Positions 41,348 to 51,735 are shown, numbered from the stretch's first letter. The stretch: DNA of 64,000 nt from Desulfonatronum thioautotrophicum (GCF_000934745.1 NZ_JYNO01000018.1:1-64000); one strand, 5' to 3'. Program-made: numbers and translations. The notes: generated by a model from the letters alone, not told the origin.

Positions 41348-44095
41348 ATGCGCAATCTGCTTCCCCTGCTTCCCCGTCCCAGTCAGTACCTGGGCACTGA
41401 GCCCAACGCCGTCCACAAGGATCCGACCCAGGTCCGAATCCGTGTCGCCTTGGCATTCCCGGACCTCTATGAAGTGGGCATGTCCTACCTTGGAGGACGC
41501 ATCCTGTACCACGCGGTCAATAATTGTCCGGATTTCTGGGCCGAGCGGGTCTTTGCCCCTCCCCAGGAAGTGGCCCGCATGCTTCAGGACGCCCAAATTC
41601 CCCTGTGCACCCTGGAATCCGCAACCCCGCTCCGGGACATGGATGCCCTGGCCTTCAGCCTGACCCATGAACTGTGCTACACGAATATCCTGTACATGCT
41701 CGACCTGGCGGGCATTCCCTTTCGGGCGGCAAGCCGCGACCAGGGCCATCCCTTGATCATCGGCGGCGGCGGAGTGGTTTTCAATGCCGAGCCCGTGGCC
41801 CCTTTTTTCGACCTGCTGGTGGCCGGGGATGGTGAGGAGGCCCTGCCGGAAATCCTGGCGTTACTGGATGCGTTCAGGACAACAGGGCGCTCCCGGGCCG
41901 ATTTTCTCCTCGCGGCCCGGGAAATTACCGGCTGCTATGTACCGAGCCTTTTTCAGCCCAGTCATGCGGAAACCACCGCTGATTTTCCAGTTCCTGAGAC
42001 TGTTCGTGCAGTCAGGGATGCTGTTCGCCCCGTCCTTGCAGACTACGTTCAGGTGGAGAAACGCGTTCTTCCGGATCTGGATGCCACCGCCTTCCCGACC
42101 CAGCAAATCGTGCCCTTCGGGCCGGTTGTCCATGATCGCCTCAGCATTGAAATCGCCAGGGGATGCACCCGCGGATGTCGGTTTTGCCAAGCCGGGATGA
42201 TCTACCGGCCCGTCCGGGAACGCCGTTTGGAAACTCTGGGGCGAATCCTGGAAAATGCCCTGGACCGGACCGGATTTGACGAATTGTCCTTCCTTTCCCT
42301 GAGCACAGGGGACTTTTCCTGCCTCGACGGCTTGTTTCAGCGCAGTATCACCCGTTGTCGCGAGCGCCAGGTCTCCGTATCCCTGCCTTCGCTCCGCGTC
42401 GGGTCGGTCAGCGGCGAGGTCCTGGACATGATCGCCGGTATCCGCCGAACCGGCATCACGTTGGCTCCGGAAGCCGGCAGTCAACGCCTGCGGGACGTCA
42501 TCAACAAGAACATCACCGAGGAGGCCCTGCTGGACCATACCCGCGAGCTCTTTGCCCGGGGGTGGTCCTCAGTGAAACTCTATTTCATGATCGGCCTGCC
42601 CACGGAGACAGACGAGGACTTACGAGCCATCGTGGATCTTTGCCTGAAAGTGGTGGCCACGGCCGGTGAACGGGCCAAACGCCTCCAGGTCACGGCCTCC
42701 ATTTCCCCTTTTGTTCCCAAACCCCAAACCCCGTTCCAGTGGGAGGAACAAATCTCTTTGGAGGAAACCCGGTACCGCCTGAACCGGCTCAAGGACCTGT
42801 TTCGCCCGCACAAACGACTGGTGATGCGCTGGCACATGCCGGAGATGAGCTTCCTGGAAGGCATCTTCTCTCGGGGAGACAGATCGTTGGCTCCGGTCGT
42901 GGAGCGGGCCTACGCCCACGGCGCTGTATTCTCCAGCTGGGCCGATGCACTGAACCTGGACATCTGGCTCGAGGCCATGCACGCTTTCGGTCAGACTCCC
43001 GCTGACTACCTGCGTGCCAGGGACCCGGACCAGTCATTGCCCTGGGACCACGTTTCCAGCGGCGTGCGTCGTTCCTTCCTGCTTCGGGAGCGCCGTCTGG
43101 CCTTGGAAGGCCGCACCACCCCGGACTGTCGCCACGGCAAATGCCTGGGCTGCGGCGTCTGCACCACCACCGGCGTCAAGACCGTGCTGCGCCGGCAAGC
43201 CGGCCTGGATATCCGTCCCAGGGTTGATCAGGATCCTTGCCCAACCGAGACCTTGGCTCCGGCCTTCTCCGGGACGCAGTCGGATACCTCTTCGGATATT
43301 CAGCCAACTACCCAACCAGATGCCCAACCGAAAGCCCAGCCGAAAGCCCAACCGGATGCCCAAAAAACTTTGCAACCGGACACGCAACGGGAAAATCTGT
43401 CCGCCAAGGCCTGCACGCTCCGCATTGACTACCGCAAACTTGGCCCGGCGGTGTATTTCAGCCAGCTTGAACTGACCCGGCTCTTCGAACGATGCATGCG
43501 TCGGGCCGGAGTGGCCATGAGCTTCTCCCAGGGATTTCATCCCATGCCTCGGATGTCCTTTGGCCGGGCTCTGCCAGTGGGTGTGGGCAGCTTTCGCGAG
43601 CAACTGGTGATCGTACTCCGCTCCCCCATGGACGCCGCCGAACTGCATGCCCGCCTGAGCCCGGAGATGCCCAAGGGGCTGAACATCCTCGCGGTCCGGG
43701 ATGCCGCACTCAAAGCTCGGGCTGATCAGCCGGCCTTTGAGGAATATCTGTTGCACCTGCGCAAGCCGGATGTCTCGAGCCAGGACACTCTGCTCCGAAT
43801 CATGACCGCCTGGGAGGCATTTTTACCCCAGAAGCACGTCGAATTCGCCAAAAAGACCAAACGGGGCTCCCGGGAGATCAATCTGCGCGCCCTGTTCGCC
43901 TCCATCCGAATCGTAGGGGACAACCGTCTGAGGCTGATTTTCGACTTTCAGGAGGACTACCTTAATCCTTGGACCGCTCTTTGCGCCGTCACCCCTGAGC
44001 TGTCCTTCGAGTTTGCCGGGCTGACCAAAATTCGCTCAATGGCTACTTATCCGCACGCATCCGGGCAATGTTCAACCAGTGAGGCCGGGAAATGA
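41348..44095 (+). CDS. B12-binding radical SAM protein fused to a DUF2344 domain
   Basis: 915 residues. N-terminal cobalamin-binding-like region (about 30-200: VRIRVALAFPDLYEVGMSYLGG, LIIGGGGVVFNAEPVAPFFDLLVAGDGEEALPE), radical SAM core with the cluster motif RGCTRGCRFC (Cys-x3-Cys-x2-Cys), SLPSLRVGSV, a Cys-rich segment GKCLGCGVCTTTGV, then a linker of repeated QP-(D/K)-AQPK units (about 655-690), and a C-terminal DUF2344 domain (LRIDYRKLGPAVYFSQLELTRLFERCMRRAG, FSQGFHPMPRMSFGRALPVG). The two families (TIGR03960- and TIGR03936-like) are often adjacent genes. The reaction is not established. ATG at 41348 lies after a terminator. Confidence 0.88.
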   Translation: MRNLLPLLPRPSQYLGTEPNAVHKDPTQVRIRVALAFPDLYEVGMSYLGGRILYHAVNNCPDFWAERVFAPPQEVARMLQDAQIPLCTLESATPLRDMDALAFSLTHELCYTNILYMLDLAGIPFRAASRDQGHPLIIGGGGVVFNAEPVAPFFDLLVAGDGEEALPEILALLDAFRTTGRSRADFLLAAREITGCYVPSLFQPSHAETTADFPVPETVRAVRDAVRPVLADYVQVEKRVLPDLDATAFPTQQIVPFGPVVHDRLSIEIARGCTRGCRFCQAGMIYRPVRERRLETLGRILENALDRTGFDELSFLSLSTGDFSCLDGLFQRSITRCRERQVSVSLPSLRVGSVSGEVLDMIAGIRRTGITLAPEAGSQRLRDVINKNITEEALLDHTRELFARGWSSVKLYFMIGLPTETDEDLRAIVDLCLKVVATAGERAKRLQVTASISPFVPKPQTPFQWEEQISLEETRYRLNRLKDLFRPHKRLVMRWHMPEMSFLEGIFSRGDRSLAPVVERAYAHGAVFSSWADALNLDIWLEAMHAFGQTPADYLRARDPDQSLPWDHVSSGVRRSFLLRERRLALEGRTTPDCRHGKCLGCGVCTTTGVKTVLRRQAGLDIRPRVDQDPCPTETLAPAFSGTQSDTSSDIQPTTQPDAQPKAQPKAQPDAQKTLQPDTQRENLSAKACTLRIDYRKLGPAVYFSQLELTRLFERCMRRAGVAMSFSQGFHPMPRMSFGRALPVGVGSFREQLVIVLRSPMDAAELHARLSPEMPKGLNILAVRDAALKARADQPAFEEYLLHLRKPDVSSQDTLLRIMTAWEAFLPQKHVEFAKKTKRGSREINLRALFASIRIVGDNRLRLIFDFQEDYLNPWTALCAVTPELSFEFAGLTKIRSMATYPHASGQCSTSEAGK

Positions 44096-44194
44096 GGGGA
44101 TCAGCCCGGAACCGGGATGCTCCAGGCAGGCCGGCGTTCCGTTGGCAATCTCTGGCTCAAGATCAAAATGCCCTGACTCATGCCGGATAATGAC

Positions 44195-44224
44195 TTGACA
44201 TGGCTTACCCGCTGAGCGTATAGA
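44195..44224 (+). promoter_or_regulatory. Sigma-70 promoter of rplM-rpsI
   Basis: TTGACA (44195-44200), 18-nt spacer, TATAGA (44219-44224), 45 nt before the rplM start codon. A perfect -35 and a good -10 fit a ribosomal protein operon. Confidence 0.75.
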
Positions 44225-44269
44225 CCACCTCTTTCAGTTTTGTCAGTTTTGAACGAGGAGACGGAGCGC

Positions 44270-44698
44270 ATGAAGACATATTCCCCGACAGCGGCGGAAC
44301 TGGATCGCGAGTGGTACGTGGTCGACGCCGAAGACAAGATCCTTGGCCGCTTGGCGAGCACTATTGCCGGACGACTGCGTGGAAAGCATAAGCCTGAGTT
44401 TGTCCCGCACATGGACAACGGTGATTTCATCGTCGTGATCAACGCCGAAAAGGTCAAAGTCACCGGCGCCAAGCTGGACCAAAAGATGTATAATCGGCAT
44501 TCCGGCTATATGGGCGGTCTGAAGCAGACCAAGCTGCGGACCATGCTCCAGAAAAAGCCCGAACACGTCCTGGAACACGCGGTCAAAGGCATGCTGCCCA
44601 AAAATCGCCTGGGGCGGGCCTTGCTAAAGAAGCTGAAGGTCTATCCCGGCTCTGAACATCCGCATGCGGCACAACAGCCGAAAACACTTGATTTTTAA
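44270..44698 (+). CDS. rplM: 50S ribosomal protein L13
   Basis: 142 residues, full length. Signatures: [54 protein letters not shown] and [13 protein letters not shown] end. ATG at 44270 ([10 protein letters not shown]) follows a GGAG site; the frame upstream is not L13-like. The pair rplM-rpsI is the usual bacterial operon and is followed 12 nt later by rpsI. Confidence 0.98.
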   Translation: MKTYSPTAAELDREWYVVDAEDKILGRLASTIAGRLRGKHKPEFVPHMDNGDFIVVINAEKVKVTGAKLDQKMYNRHSGYMGGLKQTKLRTMLQKKPEHVLEHAVKGMLPKNRLGRALLKKLKVYPGSEHPHAAQQPKTLDF

Positions 44699-44710
44699 AA
44701 GAGGTTGCGC

Positions 44711-45103
44711 ATGAGCAATGAATTTTTTTACGGAACCGGTCGCCGAAAGTCCGCCGTGGCCAGAACCCGGATATATCCGGGCAGCGGCCAAATCCTGGTG
44801 AACAATCGGCCTTTTGACGAGTATTTTCCAAGGGCAACCTTGCAAATGATCGTGCGCCAGCCCCTGAATCTGACCAAGACCCTGGGCAAGTTCGATATCA
44901 AGGCCACCGTGGACGGGGGCGGGGTTGCCGGACAGGCCGAAGCCCTGCGGCATGGGATTTCCCGTGCACTCCTGGCCTTTGACCTGGAGCTGCGCCCGAC
45001 CCTGAAGCGTGCTGGTCTGCTGACCCGGGACGCCCGGATCAAGGAACGCAAAAAGTACGGCCTGCGCTCCGCCCGCGCCCGCTTTCAGTACTCCAAGCGG
45101 TAA
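44711..45103 (+). CDS. rpsI: 30S ribosomal protein S9
   Basis: 130 residues, full length. Start [26 protein letters not shown] and the universally conserved tail [12 protein letters not shown], whose last Arg contacts P-site tRNA. ATG at 44711 has AGAGG 6 nt upstream. Second gene of the rplM-rpsI operon; a strong terminator follows. Confidence 0.98.
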   Translation: MSNEFFYGTGRRKSAVARTRIYPGSGQILVNNRPFDEYFPRATLQMIVRQPLNLTKTLGKFDIKATVDGGGVAGQAEALRHGISRALLAFDLELRPTLKRAGLLTRDARIKERKKYGLRSARARFQYSKR

Positions 45104-45130
45104 CCATCGCCGGCCCGACCATACTGTTCA

Positions 45131-45163
45131 GGCAGATCTCTTCCGGGAGATCTGCCTTTTTTT
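45131..45163 (+). terminator. Terminator of rplM-rpsI
   Basis: GGCAGATCTC-TTCCGG-GAGATCTGCC followed by seven T, 28 nt after the rpsI stop. Confidence 0.95.
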
Positions 45164-45236
45164 GTTATTACGCCCATCCTTAAACTGGATTCCTGGCCAT
45201 ATTGGGCCGCCCCCAAACCGTTTTCCATTTCCTGAT

Positions 45237-46172
45237 ATGCCCCCCGACCACACGACGCACCCGGTGGAACTGGGAATCCAGCGCATCTACATCCTGCCAT
45301 CCAAAACCGGTGCTGCCTATGCAATCCTGCTCGTGATCCTGTTGTTAATCTCCATCAACTATAACAACCCTCCCGGCTACCTGCTGACCTTTCTGCTCAC
45401 CGGACTTGGCCTTGTCAGCCTCTTTCATACCCACCGCGGCCTTTCCGGGCTGCTGGTCAACCATGTGCCCAGCACACCGGTTTTCGCCGGAGACCGAGCC
45501 CAATTTCCGATCATTGTGGCCAACCCTGGCCGCAGGCACCGCTATGCGATTCAGGCCGGGTGGACGCGCACCGGTGATGCCCCGCTCATGGATATCCCTC
45601 CCATGGCCGAGGCGACCTTCCATCTCGGCCTGCAGACCAAAACCCGCGGGGAACTGCGACCGAAACGGGTCGTGGTAACCACGATCTTCCCGCTTGGTCT
45701 GTTCCGAGCCTGGTCCTGGGTTGAACTGCCTCTCCGGTGTCTGGTCTATCCGACTCCAGCCCCTGCTGCCTTGCCGGTGCCTGTCACCGCGGCTTCCGGG
45801 AGTGCTGTTTCCCCAGCCCAGCGAAAGGACGGTGATGAATTCGACGGCCTGCGGACCTACCAGCCAGGCGATTCGCTGCGGCGGATTGCCTGGAAGGCCG
45901 TGGCCCGGAGAACAGAGCTGATTTCCAAGGACTATGCCGGAGCGGCGGAAAGCCGGGAGATCCTACTGGACTGGGACGATCTCCCCGAAGAGGATGTCGA
46001 GGTCAGGCTGGCACAACTTTGCCGACTGGTCCTGGATGCCGAAGCTGCCGGAAACATCTACAGCCTGAGAGTGCCCGGCCAACGCATCATTGCCGGGAGC
46101 GGCCTGCGTCACCTGCACGCCTGCTTGACCCTTCTGGCTCTGTTCCCCGCCCCGTCCCGAGGCAGCCCATGA
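45237..46172 (+). CDS. DUF58-family membrane-anchored protein
   Basis: 311 residues from ATG 45237. Two adjacent membrane segments near the start (AYAILLVILLLISIN and GYLLTFLLTGLGLVSLFHTH), with the family motif N-Y-N-N-P-P-x-Y-L-L-T-F, then a soluble domain with DGDEFDGLRTYQPGDSLRRIAWKAVARRTEL, the diagnostic DUF58 segment. Members usually occur with a MoxR ATPase and a transglutaminase-like membrane protein; here only the transglutaminase partner is present, its start overlapping this stop (ATGA). Function unknown; a role in envelope protein assembly or maturation is suspected. A TTG start at 45162 lies inside the upstream terminator and is rejected. Confidence 0.87.
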   Translation: MPPDHTTHPVELGIQRIYILPSKTGAAYAILLVILLLISINYNNPPGYLLTFLLTGLGLVSLFHTHRGLSGLLVNHVPSTPVFAGDRAQFPIIVANPGRRHRYAIQAGWTRTGDAPLMDIPPMAEATFHLGLQTKTRGELRPKRVVVTTIFPLGLFRAWSWVELPLRCLVYPTPAPAALPVPVTAASGSAVSPAQRKDGDEFDGLRTYQPGDSLRRIAWKAVARRTELISKDYAGAAESREILLDWDDLPEEDVEVRLAQLCRLVLDAEAAGNIYSLRVPGQRIIAGSGLRHLHACLTLLALFPAPSRGSP

Positions 46173-48328
46173 AGCGCCGCCCATTCATCTCCGCCCTTCT
46201 GCAACCCCCGCATGGTTCCTGGGTTTGGATCCTCGGACCGGCTTTCCTGGCCGCGCTTCCCCATTTTGCCAGGCTTCCCGTTTGGATCGGCATATGCTGC
46301 ATCGCTTTATGGACTCTGCGGCTCCTGGCCACGCAACGGCCCGGCTTGATGCCGTCACGCACCATCCGCTTCGCCCTGACCGGAGGCTGCATCGCCGGGG
46401 TGTATGCAGGCTTTGGGTACCTGCTTGGACCGGAACCGGGCACGGCCTTGCTGCTGCTGTTACTGGCTTTGAAGCCTTTTGAAGCGCAGGGTCGGCGGGA
46501 CCAGATCCTGATTCTGTTCACGACATACCTCGTGATATTGCTCCAGTTTCTCAACAGCCAAAGCCTCTTGGGCGCCGGCTACATGGCCTTGGTGGTATTG
46601 ATCACCACAGCCGGCCTGCTCGGCATCGCCCATCCGGCCAGTCAGACCGTGCCACGGTTTCGGATCCGGCAGACCGCGACCCTGCTGCTTCAGGCCCTGC
46701 CGGTCATGTTGATTCTCTTCCTGCTCTTCCCCCGCCTTCCAGGGTCGCTCTGGGGCATGTTCCAAAGCCCGCAAACCGGCGTGACCGGGTTGAGTGACAC
46801 CATGCGTCCCGGTGACATCAGCGAACTGCTGCAATCATCGGAGGTGGCCTTTCGGGTCACCTTCAACGGGCAGCCGCCCCCGGTGGGCAAGATGTACTGG
46901 CGGGCCTTGGTGTTCTGGGAAACAGACGGACGGATCTGGAGGGTCGGAACGACTCCGGAGGAAAGTCATGGAACAGCTCCGGTGGAAAGGACGCATGGTG
47001 CCGATAAGTCGTGGATGATTCACCCTCTGACACCCCTGTTGGAATACGTACTGACCATGGAGGCCCACAGCATGCGCTGGCTTCCGGCCCTGGAAATGCC
47101 CATCCTTCCCCAATTGGAAAACGGGGACATGGAACTGCCCTCCGCGTTTTTGCAGTCAATACCCCGGGGCATTGAACCAACCGCGGATTTTCGACTCCAG
47201 CTCCGGGAAGATTTGCGTCAGCGGGGCCAGTATCGGCTCTTTGCCGCCCTGGAAGTTACAACACCCAGTCCGACCATGCGTGAACGCAGCCGGGCGCTGG
47301 AGCTGCCGCCTTCCGGCAACGACCGGGCCAGAGCCATGGCCCGGGCATGGGCCGAATCGGCGGAAGATCAACGGGCCGTGGTGGCCCAGGCCCTGGACCT
47401 GTTCCGCGGAGAGTCCTTTGTCTATACGTTGCGCCCTCCCCTGCTGGGCGAAGAAGCCATGGATGATTTTTTGTTCCGCACCCGGAGCGGGTATTGCGAG
47501 CATTACACCGCGGCCTTCACGTTCTTGATGCGCGCGGCCGGCATCCCGGCACGGGTGGTTGTCGGATACCAGGGCGGTGATCGCAACCCTCTGGGCGACT
47601 ATTTCGTGGTACGACAATACCATGCCCACGCCTGGAGCGAAGTCTGGATGGAAGAAACCGGATGGGAACGGGTGGATCCGACCACCGTACTCGCGCCGGA
47701 ACGCATCGATGTCGGCGCAGAAGCCCTGGTTCCAAACATTGACGTGCCCAGGGTTTTCTCCAGTCGCGAGCTGGGCTGGATGATCAGCGCATGGCGAGGC
47801 CTGACCCAGGGATGGGACGCGGCCAACACCCTCTGGAATCAGTGGGTTCTGGATTTCGGATTTGAACGGCAGCGCCGCTTCCTGGAGCGTTTCGGCCTGC
47901 CCGGTTCATCCCGCCTGGAACGCTTCGGCCAGTTGGCCTTGGCCCTTGGCCTGAGCTTTGCGGCCGCGGCCCTGGCTTATGCACTCGTCGGTCTGCGGAG
48001 CCGACCGACCCGGGATGCCCTGGACACCGCCTACGCCCGCTTCTGCCGCCGATTGGAGCGAGTCGGCCTTCGCCGCGCACCCCAGGAAGGACCGCGAGAT
48101 TTTGCCCGGCGAGCCTGCGCGGCACGGCCGGACCTGGCCAACGCCATCACGGCCATCACCGACGGCTATATCCGCCTGCGCTACGGAACATTCGTGCCCA
48201 TCGAAAAAGGCGAAAAAAATGCACGTATGCAGCTCCGGGATTTGACCAGGATGGTTCGGGCCTTTCGACCGGGACAATCCTGGATGGCCAGTGAGCAGGT
48301 CCAGGTCTCCGGCCGGCACGGATCCTGA
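46169..48328 (+). CDS. TgpA-type membrane transglutaminase-like protein (DUF3488/DUF4129)
   Basis: 719 residues. N-terminal membrane bundle of about six segments (to about residue 185; DUF3488), a periplasmic domain with the transglutaminase triad Cys443 (GYCEHYTAAFTF), His487 (YHAHAWSEVW) and Asp503 (RVDPTT), another membrane segment near 590-610 (FGQLALALGLSFAAAALAYALVGL), and a cytoplasmic DUF4129-like tail. TgpA of Pseudomonas aeruginosa has this build and is essential there (recalled). The catalytic residues are intact, so peptide cross-linking or hydrolysis in the periplasm is possible. Translationally coupled to the DUF58 gene by a 4-base overlap. Confidence 0.9.
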   Translation: MKRRPFISALLQPPHGSWVWILGPAFLAALPHFARLPVWIGICCIALWTLRLLATQRPGLMPSRTIRFALTGGCIAGVYAGFGYLLGPEPGTALLLLLLALKPFEAQGRRDQILILFTTYLVILLQFLNSQSLLGAGYMALVVLITTAGLLGIAHPASQTVPRFRIRQTATLLLQALPVMLILFLLFPRLPGSLWGMFQSPQTGVTGLSDTMRPGDISELLQSSEVAFRVTFNGQPPPVGKMYWRALVFWETDGRIWRVGTTPEESHGTAPVERTHGADKSWMIHPLTPLLEYVLTMEAHSMRWLPALEMPILPQLENGDMELPSAFLQSIPRGIEPTADFRLQLREDLRQRGQYRLFAALEVTTPSPTMRERSRALELPPSGNDRARAMARAWAESAEDQRAVVAQALDLFRGESFVYTLRPPLLGEEAMDDFLFRTRSGYCEHYTAAFTFLMRAAGIPARVVVGYQGGDRNPLGDYFVVRQYHAHAWSEVWMEETGWERVDPTTVLAPERIDVGAEALVPNIDVPRVFSSRELGWMISAWRGLTQGWDAANTLWNQWVLDFGFERQRRFLERFGLPGSSRLERFGQLALALGLSFAAAALAYALVGLRSRPTRDALDTAYARFCRRLERVGLRRAPQEGPRDFARRACAARPDLANAITAITDGYIRLRYGTFVPIEKGEKNARMQLRDLTRMVRAFRPGQSWMASEQVQVSGRHGS

Positions 48329-48363
48329 GTTGTTCTTGCAGCGCAACGACTACCCAGGCCCGC

Positions 48364-51300
48364 CTATTGCAGAAACCTGCCGGCACTGTCCTCCAAGTCC
48401 CGGCCTTGCAAGGCAGAGGCTGCCAGACGGCCGTAAAGTCCTCTGGGGTCCTCGGACTTCAAGTCTTCCAGCACGGCCTGCCATTCGGCATGGTTGTGCA
48501 GGCGCTGATGGAGTTGCGCCAAACGATAGCGACTCATGCTCCAATCCGGGTCAGAGCGGTCAATGAGTTGGTCCAGTTCCAGGGCCCAGGCCAGGGCCTC
48601 CTGAAGCCGCCCGGTGCGCTCCGTGACCTGGGTCAACCACGTGATCGCATCCCGGATCTTTCCTGGGTCCTCTTGTTCCAGAAGCAGCAAGCTCAAAGCT
48701 TCCTGGGCATAGCGGTAAACCCGCTCAAACTGCTCCTCCTGCATGGCGCTGCGGGCCAAAAAGTACAAGGCATAGCCTCGCTGCGCCTCGGAGAGTTCCA
48801 GGTCCCCGGCCAGGCCGCTCCAGAGCGGTCGGGCCTCTTCCGGGCGTTCCAGATTTTCCAGGGCCAAGGCCACGGAATAGGTCAGTTCCCGCCGCTGCGG
48901 AGTTGGCAGGTCTTCGCGTAATGGGGCCAGATCGACAATGCGCTCCCACTCCTGCTGTTCCAGAAAGATCCCCAAAATCAGGTCCAAGGCCGCCACCTGC
49001 AGAGACTTTGGGGTATCTTCCCGCAGATACGGACGGGCCAGGGCGATGGCCTGCTCCAGATCGCCTTCCCGCCAGTAGGCCATGGCCAGCCCAAGTTGGG
49101 TGGTTGGAGACATGTCATCAAGCAAATCATGGAGAAAGGGGTTGTTCCGCCACTGCTCCAGAATTTCCGGATAACGGCCATCAGCGGCATTGCGCGCGAC
49201 CAGTTGGGTAAACGCCTCGGTTCCAACTTCCAAGGCCTTGGGCACCAGGGAATGGCCGGGATGGGTCTGCAAAAACTCACTGAGAACCATCAGACTGTCC
49301 TCAAGTCGCTTGTTCCAAACCTGCCAGATGGCCAGCTTGATTGTGGCCACGGCGGCCAAAGGACTGTCCGGGTGCCTGGAAATGATCTCTGAATAGACTT
49401 CCGCGGCGCGGCGGGTGGTGAACATGTCCTCCAGGCTGGGCTCGTCGTGAATGCCCCCCTCCACAAGCCGCATCTTGGCAATCAGCCCTCCCTCCTGCTC
49501 CGGAAACATCTGCGCGGTTTTTTCAAAGACCCGCCGCGCCGCCTCCGGCTTGCCGGTGAGCAGATAAATATCCCCGATGCGGGCCAGGAGCATATGTGCC
49601 TCCGGCGTGTCCGGAACTAGGTTGTAGAAGGTCAACAACCGTTGCTTGGCGGCTTCCAAGGCATTGACGCGCAGGGCAATGATCCCGGCCAGCTCCAGCA
49701 ATTCCGGTTCGTCGATATAGTATCTGGGCCAGCGTCTTTCCAAAAAGTCCATGATCTGGGAGGCCTGTTCGTCAAAACCCAGTGCATTCAGGGCCCTGGC
49801 CAACCCGATGGATGACTGCTGGACAATGGAATGCTCCGGGTGATTCTGGACAACTGTCTGGAAATGGTCCGCGGCAAGGTTGAAATCTCCCCGGTCCAGA
49901 AAATACTGTCCAAGATAGTACTCGGTGGTCGGAACCAGAGGGTCGTGGGGGAAATCGCGCCGGAGCACATTGAAATAGGCCCTGGCTTCCGGCAAATTGT
50001 TCACCCGCAGATGGAGTACACCGAGGTTTCGGAGGGCCAGGGCGGTTCGACGGGAGGCGGGGTTGAAATGCATGGCCCGCTCATAGGCCTGGGCGACGGT
50101 CGAGAAATTGCCGGCCAGGTCGTCCTGGTGCAGGCCGAACAAGGCATCACCGAGATCGTAGAGGATCTCCTCGCGTAACGAATCGGACAAATCCGCGGTA
50201 TTGGCCAGCACCTCCAGGGACTCCACCGCGACATCAAACTCTCCATTCATCATCGCCGCCCTGGCCGCGGCCACCAACCTGCTGTATCTCGCGTCCGGAT
50301 CCTCTTCTGGTTCAGCCGCAGTGCCGGGCATGGGGGCTGTTGCCGGTTCGCTCGCTGACGATTCATCCGAATCCGCATCTGGCTCCCGCGCCAGAAGATC
50401 GGGCTGTTCCAGCACCAGCGGTAATTGCTCGGCCACCACTTCGTTTTGCGAGTCTGCTTGCGATTCCTGAAAAACCTCCTGGGCATCCGTCGAGGGAAGC
50501 TCACGCACTGCGTCCGCGAGATCCTCTCCAACAGCATCTCCAGTTGCCTCTCCAGATACATCTCCAGCCACCCCAGGAGCCTCCCTAGCAACTTCTCCAG
50601 GCACGCCTGGCTCCTCTTCCTCAGTCCCCGAGACAGGCTGACGAAGAATCGGTCCGCGTGTCCATGAGGGTGACGTCTGCTGCGCACCACTATCGGACTC
50701 AGTCGCCAAGGCATTCCTCCCATCCAGGGGGCTTGGTTCTATCGAGCGAGAAATCGGTTCTTGGGCTGACGGCAGCGGAGGCTCAGGTTCGGCATCCATT
50801 AGGCGATCCGATTCCGCTGAGTGGACTGGGGGGACCTCCTCCACCTCCTCCGGGCCAATGCGTCGGATTGGCGAACGGACCACACTGCGTAAGGACGATT
50901 CCGACTCGCGAGCGACGAGTTGTGTACGTTCCTCGTGTTGAGTCAAAGCGGCTTCAGCAGCTGTTTGGGAAATGCTCTCAGGCGTACGTTCACGCAGGGG
51001 CTCCAGGGCGGGGCGAGACGGGACCTGGTCCTGGGAGTCCAGCGGTTCCGCTACTCCAGCCGCAGCATTCCCCCGGTAGGCAGGCACTGCCTGCACCGGC
51101 TGACGGGCCTCCTGCTGGACAGCATCGGAGGGTGGGGTTTGTCCAACCATGTTGGGCGCTGAAGGAGGTGGCGATACCCCCCCCGGTTGCGGCTGAGGGA
51201 GTGACACGGTGGCCTGGGTTGCTGCACGCGGCTGCGGCTGAAGCTCTCGCCACCGGCTGCCCAATGGATCGGGAAAAAAATCAATCACCAGTCTGCCGGT

Positions 51301-51735
51301 TTCCGTGTCGAAGCGGGACACGAATCCGAAATCCTCGGTGCTTGTGCGCAGAACAAGGCCGCCGGGTTCACGGAAAATAGCCGTGAGTAACTGCGACCCG
51401 GCCAAGTTGGGCAGAAGAACGTCATTTAAGGCAGCCTGCTGTCCTGTAAGGTCGATTTGCAGAACACGGGCATCAGTGCGGTACACGGATGGTGGCATGA
51501 ACTCTGCTGAACCTGCCGGATCCAGGCTAAGGAGGACCTGCTCGCTCAGCGAATACTGTCGAAATTCCGCTTCCAGGGCCACGGCCCCTTTGGTCCAGCA
51601 AAGCAGCAGCACACCCAGCGCCAGGCCCAGCGTCAGGCCCCAAACCCGCACGGCCCAGGTATCCCTTGCGAATTTTTTTTGCCGTGAACCGCGCCAGGGC
51701 GGGAAGCATGGGCACAAGGAGCGGATTTCCGGCAT
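48364..51735 (-). CDS. Giant TPR protein with AMIN-like N-domain and long acidic/Pro-rich linker
   Basis: 1123 residues. A single membrane segment near the start (about 30-50, VWGLTLGLALGVLLLCW), an AMIN-like beta domain (about 55-165: ARVLQIDLTGQQAALNDVLLP, TSTEDFGFVSRFDTETGRLVIDFFPDP), a disordered linker (about 170-480) rich in Pro, Gln, Glu and Ser with repeats such as GEVAREAPGVAGDVSGEATGDAVGE, then about 15-18 tetratricopeptide-like repeats to the end. A similar layout occurs in FimV-like and other polar or motility scaffold proteins, but no LysM is visible. Probably a periplasmic scaffold anchored in the inner membrane. Convergent with tgpA; upstream lies a sigma-54 activator gene. Confidence 0.8.
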   Translation of the reverse strand: MPEIRSLCPCFPPWRGSRQKKFARDTWAVRVWGLTLGLALGVLLLCWTKGAVALEAEFRQYSLSEQVLLSLDPAGSAEFMPPSVYRTDARVLQIDLTGQQAALNDVLLPNLAGSQLLTAIFREPGGLVLRTSTEDFGFVSRFDTETGRLVIDFFPDPLGSRWRELQPQPRAATQATVSLPQPQPGGVSPPPSAPNMVGQTPPSDAVQQEARQPVQAVPAYRGNAAAGVAEPLDSQDQVPSRPALEPLRERTPESISQTAAEAALTQHEERTQLVARESESSLRSVVRSPIRRIGPEEVEEVPPVHSAESDRLMDAEPEPPLPSAQEPISRSIEPSPLDGRNALATESDSGAQQTSPSWTRGPILRQPVSGTEEEEPGVPGEVAREAPGVAGDVSGEATGDAVGEDLADAVRELPSTDAQEVFQESQADSQNEVVAEQLPLVLEQPDLLAREPDADSDESSASEPATAPMPGTAAEPEEDPDARYSRLVAAARAAMMNGEFDVAVESLEVLANTADLSDSLREEILYDLGDALFGLHQDDLAGNFSTVAQAYERAMHFNPASRRTALALRNLGVLHLRVNNLPEARAYFNVLRRDFPHDPLVPTTEYYLGQYFLDRGDFNLAADHFQTVVQNHPEHSIVQQSSIGLARALNALGFDEQASQIMDFLERRWPRYYIDEPELLELAGIIALRVNALEAAKQRLLTFYNLVPDTPEAHMLLARIGDIYLLTGKPEAARRVFEKTAQMFPEQEGGLIAKMRLVEGGIHDEPSLEDMFTTRRAAEVYSEIISRHPDSPLAAVATIKLAIWQVWNKRLEDSLMVLSEFLQTHPGHSLVPKALEVGTEAFTQLVARNAADGRYPEILEQWRNNPFLHDLLDDMSPTTQLGLAMAYWREGDLEQAIALARPYLREDTPKSLQVAALDLILGIFLEQQEWERIVDLAPLREDLPTPQRRELTYSVALALENLERPEEARPLWSGLAGDLELSEAQRGYALYFLARSAMQEEQFERVYRYAQEALSLLLLEQEDPGKIRDAITWLTQVTERTGRLQEALAWALELDQLIDRSDPDWSMSRYRLAQLHQRLHNHAEWQAVLEDLKSEDPRGLYGRLAASALQGRDLEDSAGRFLQ

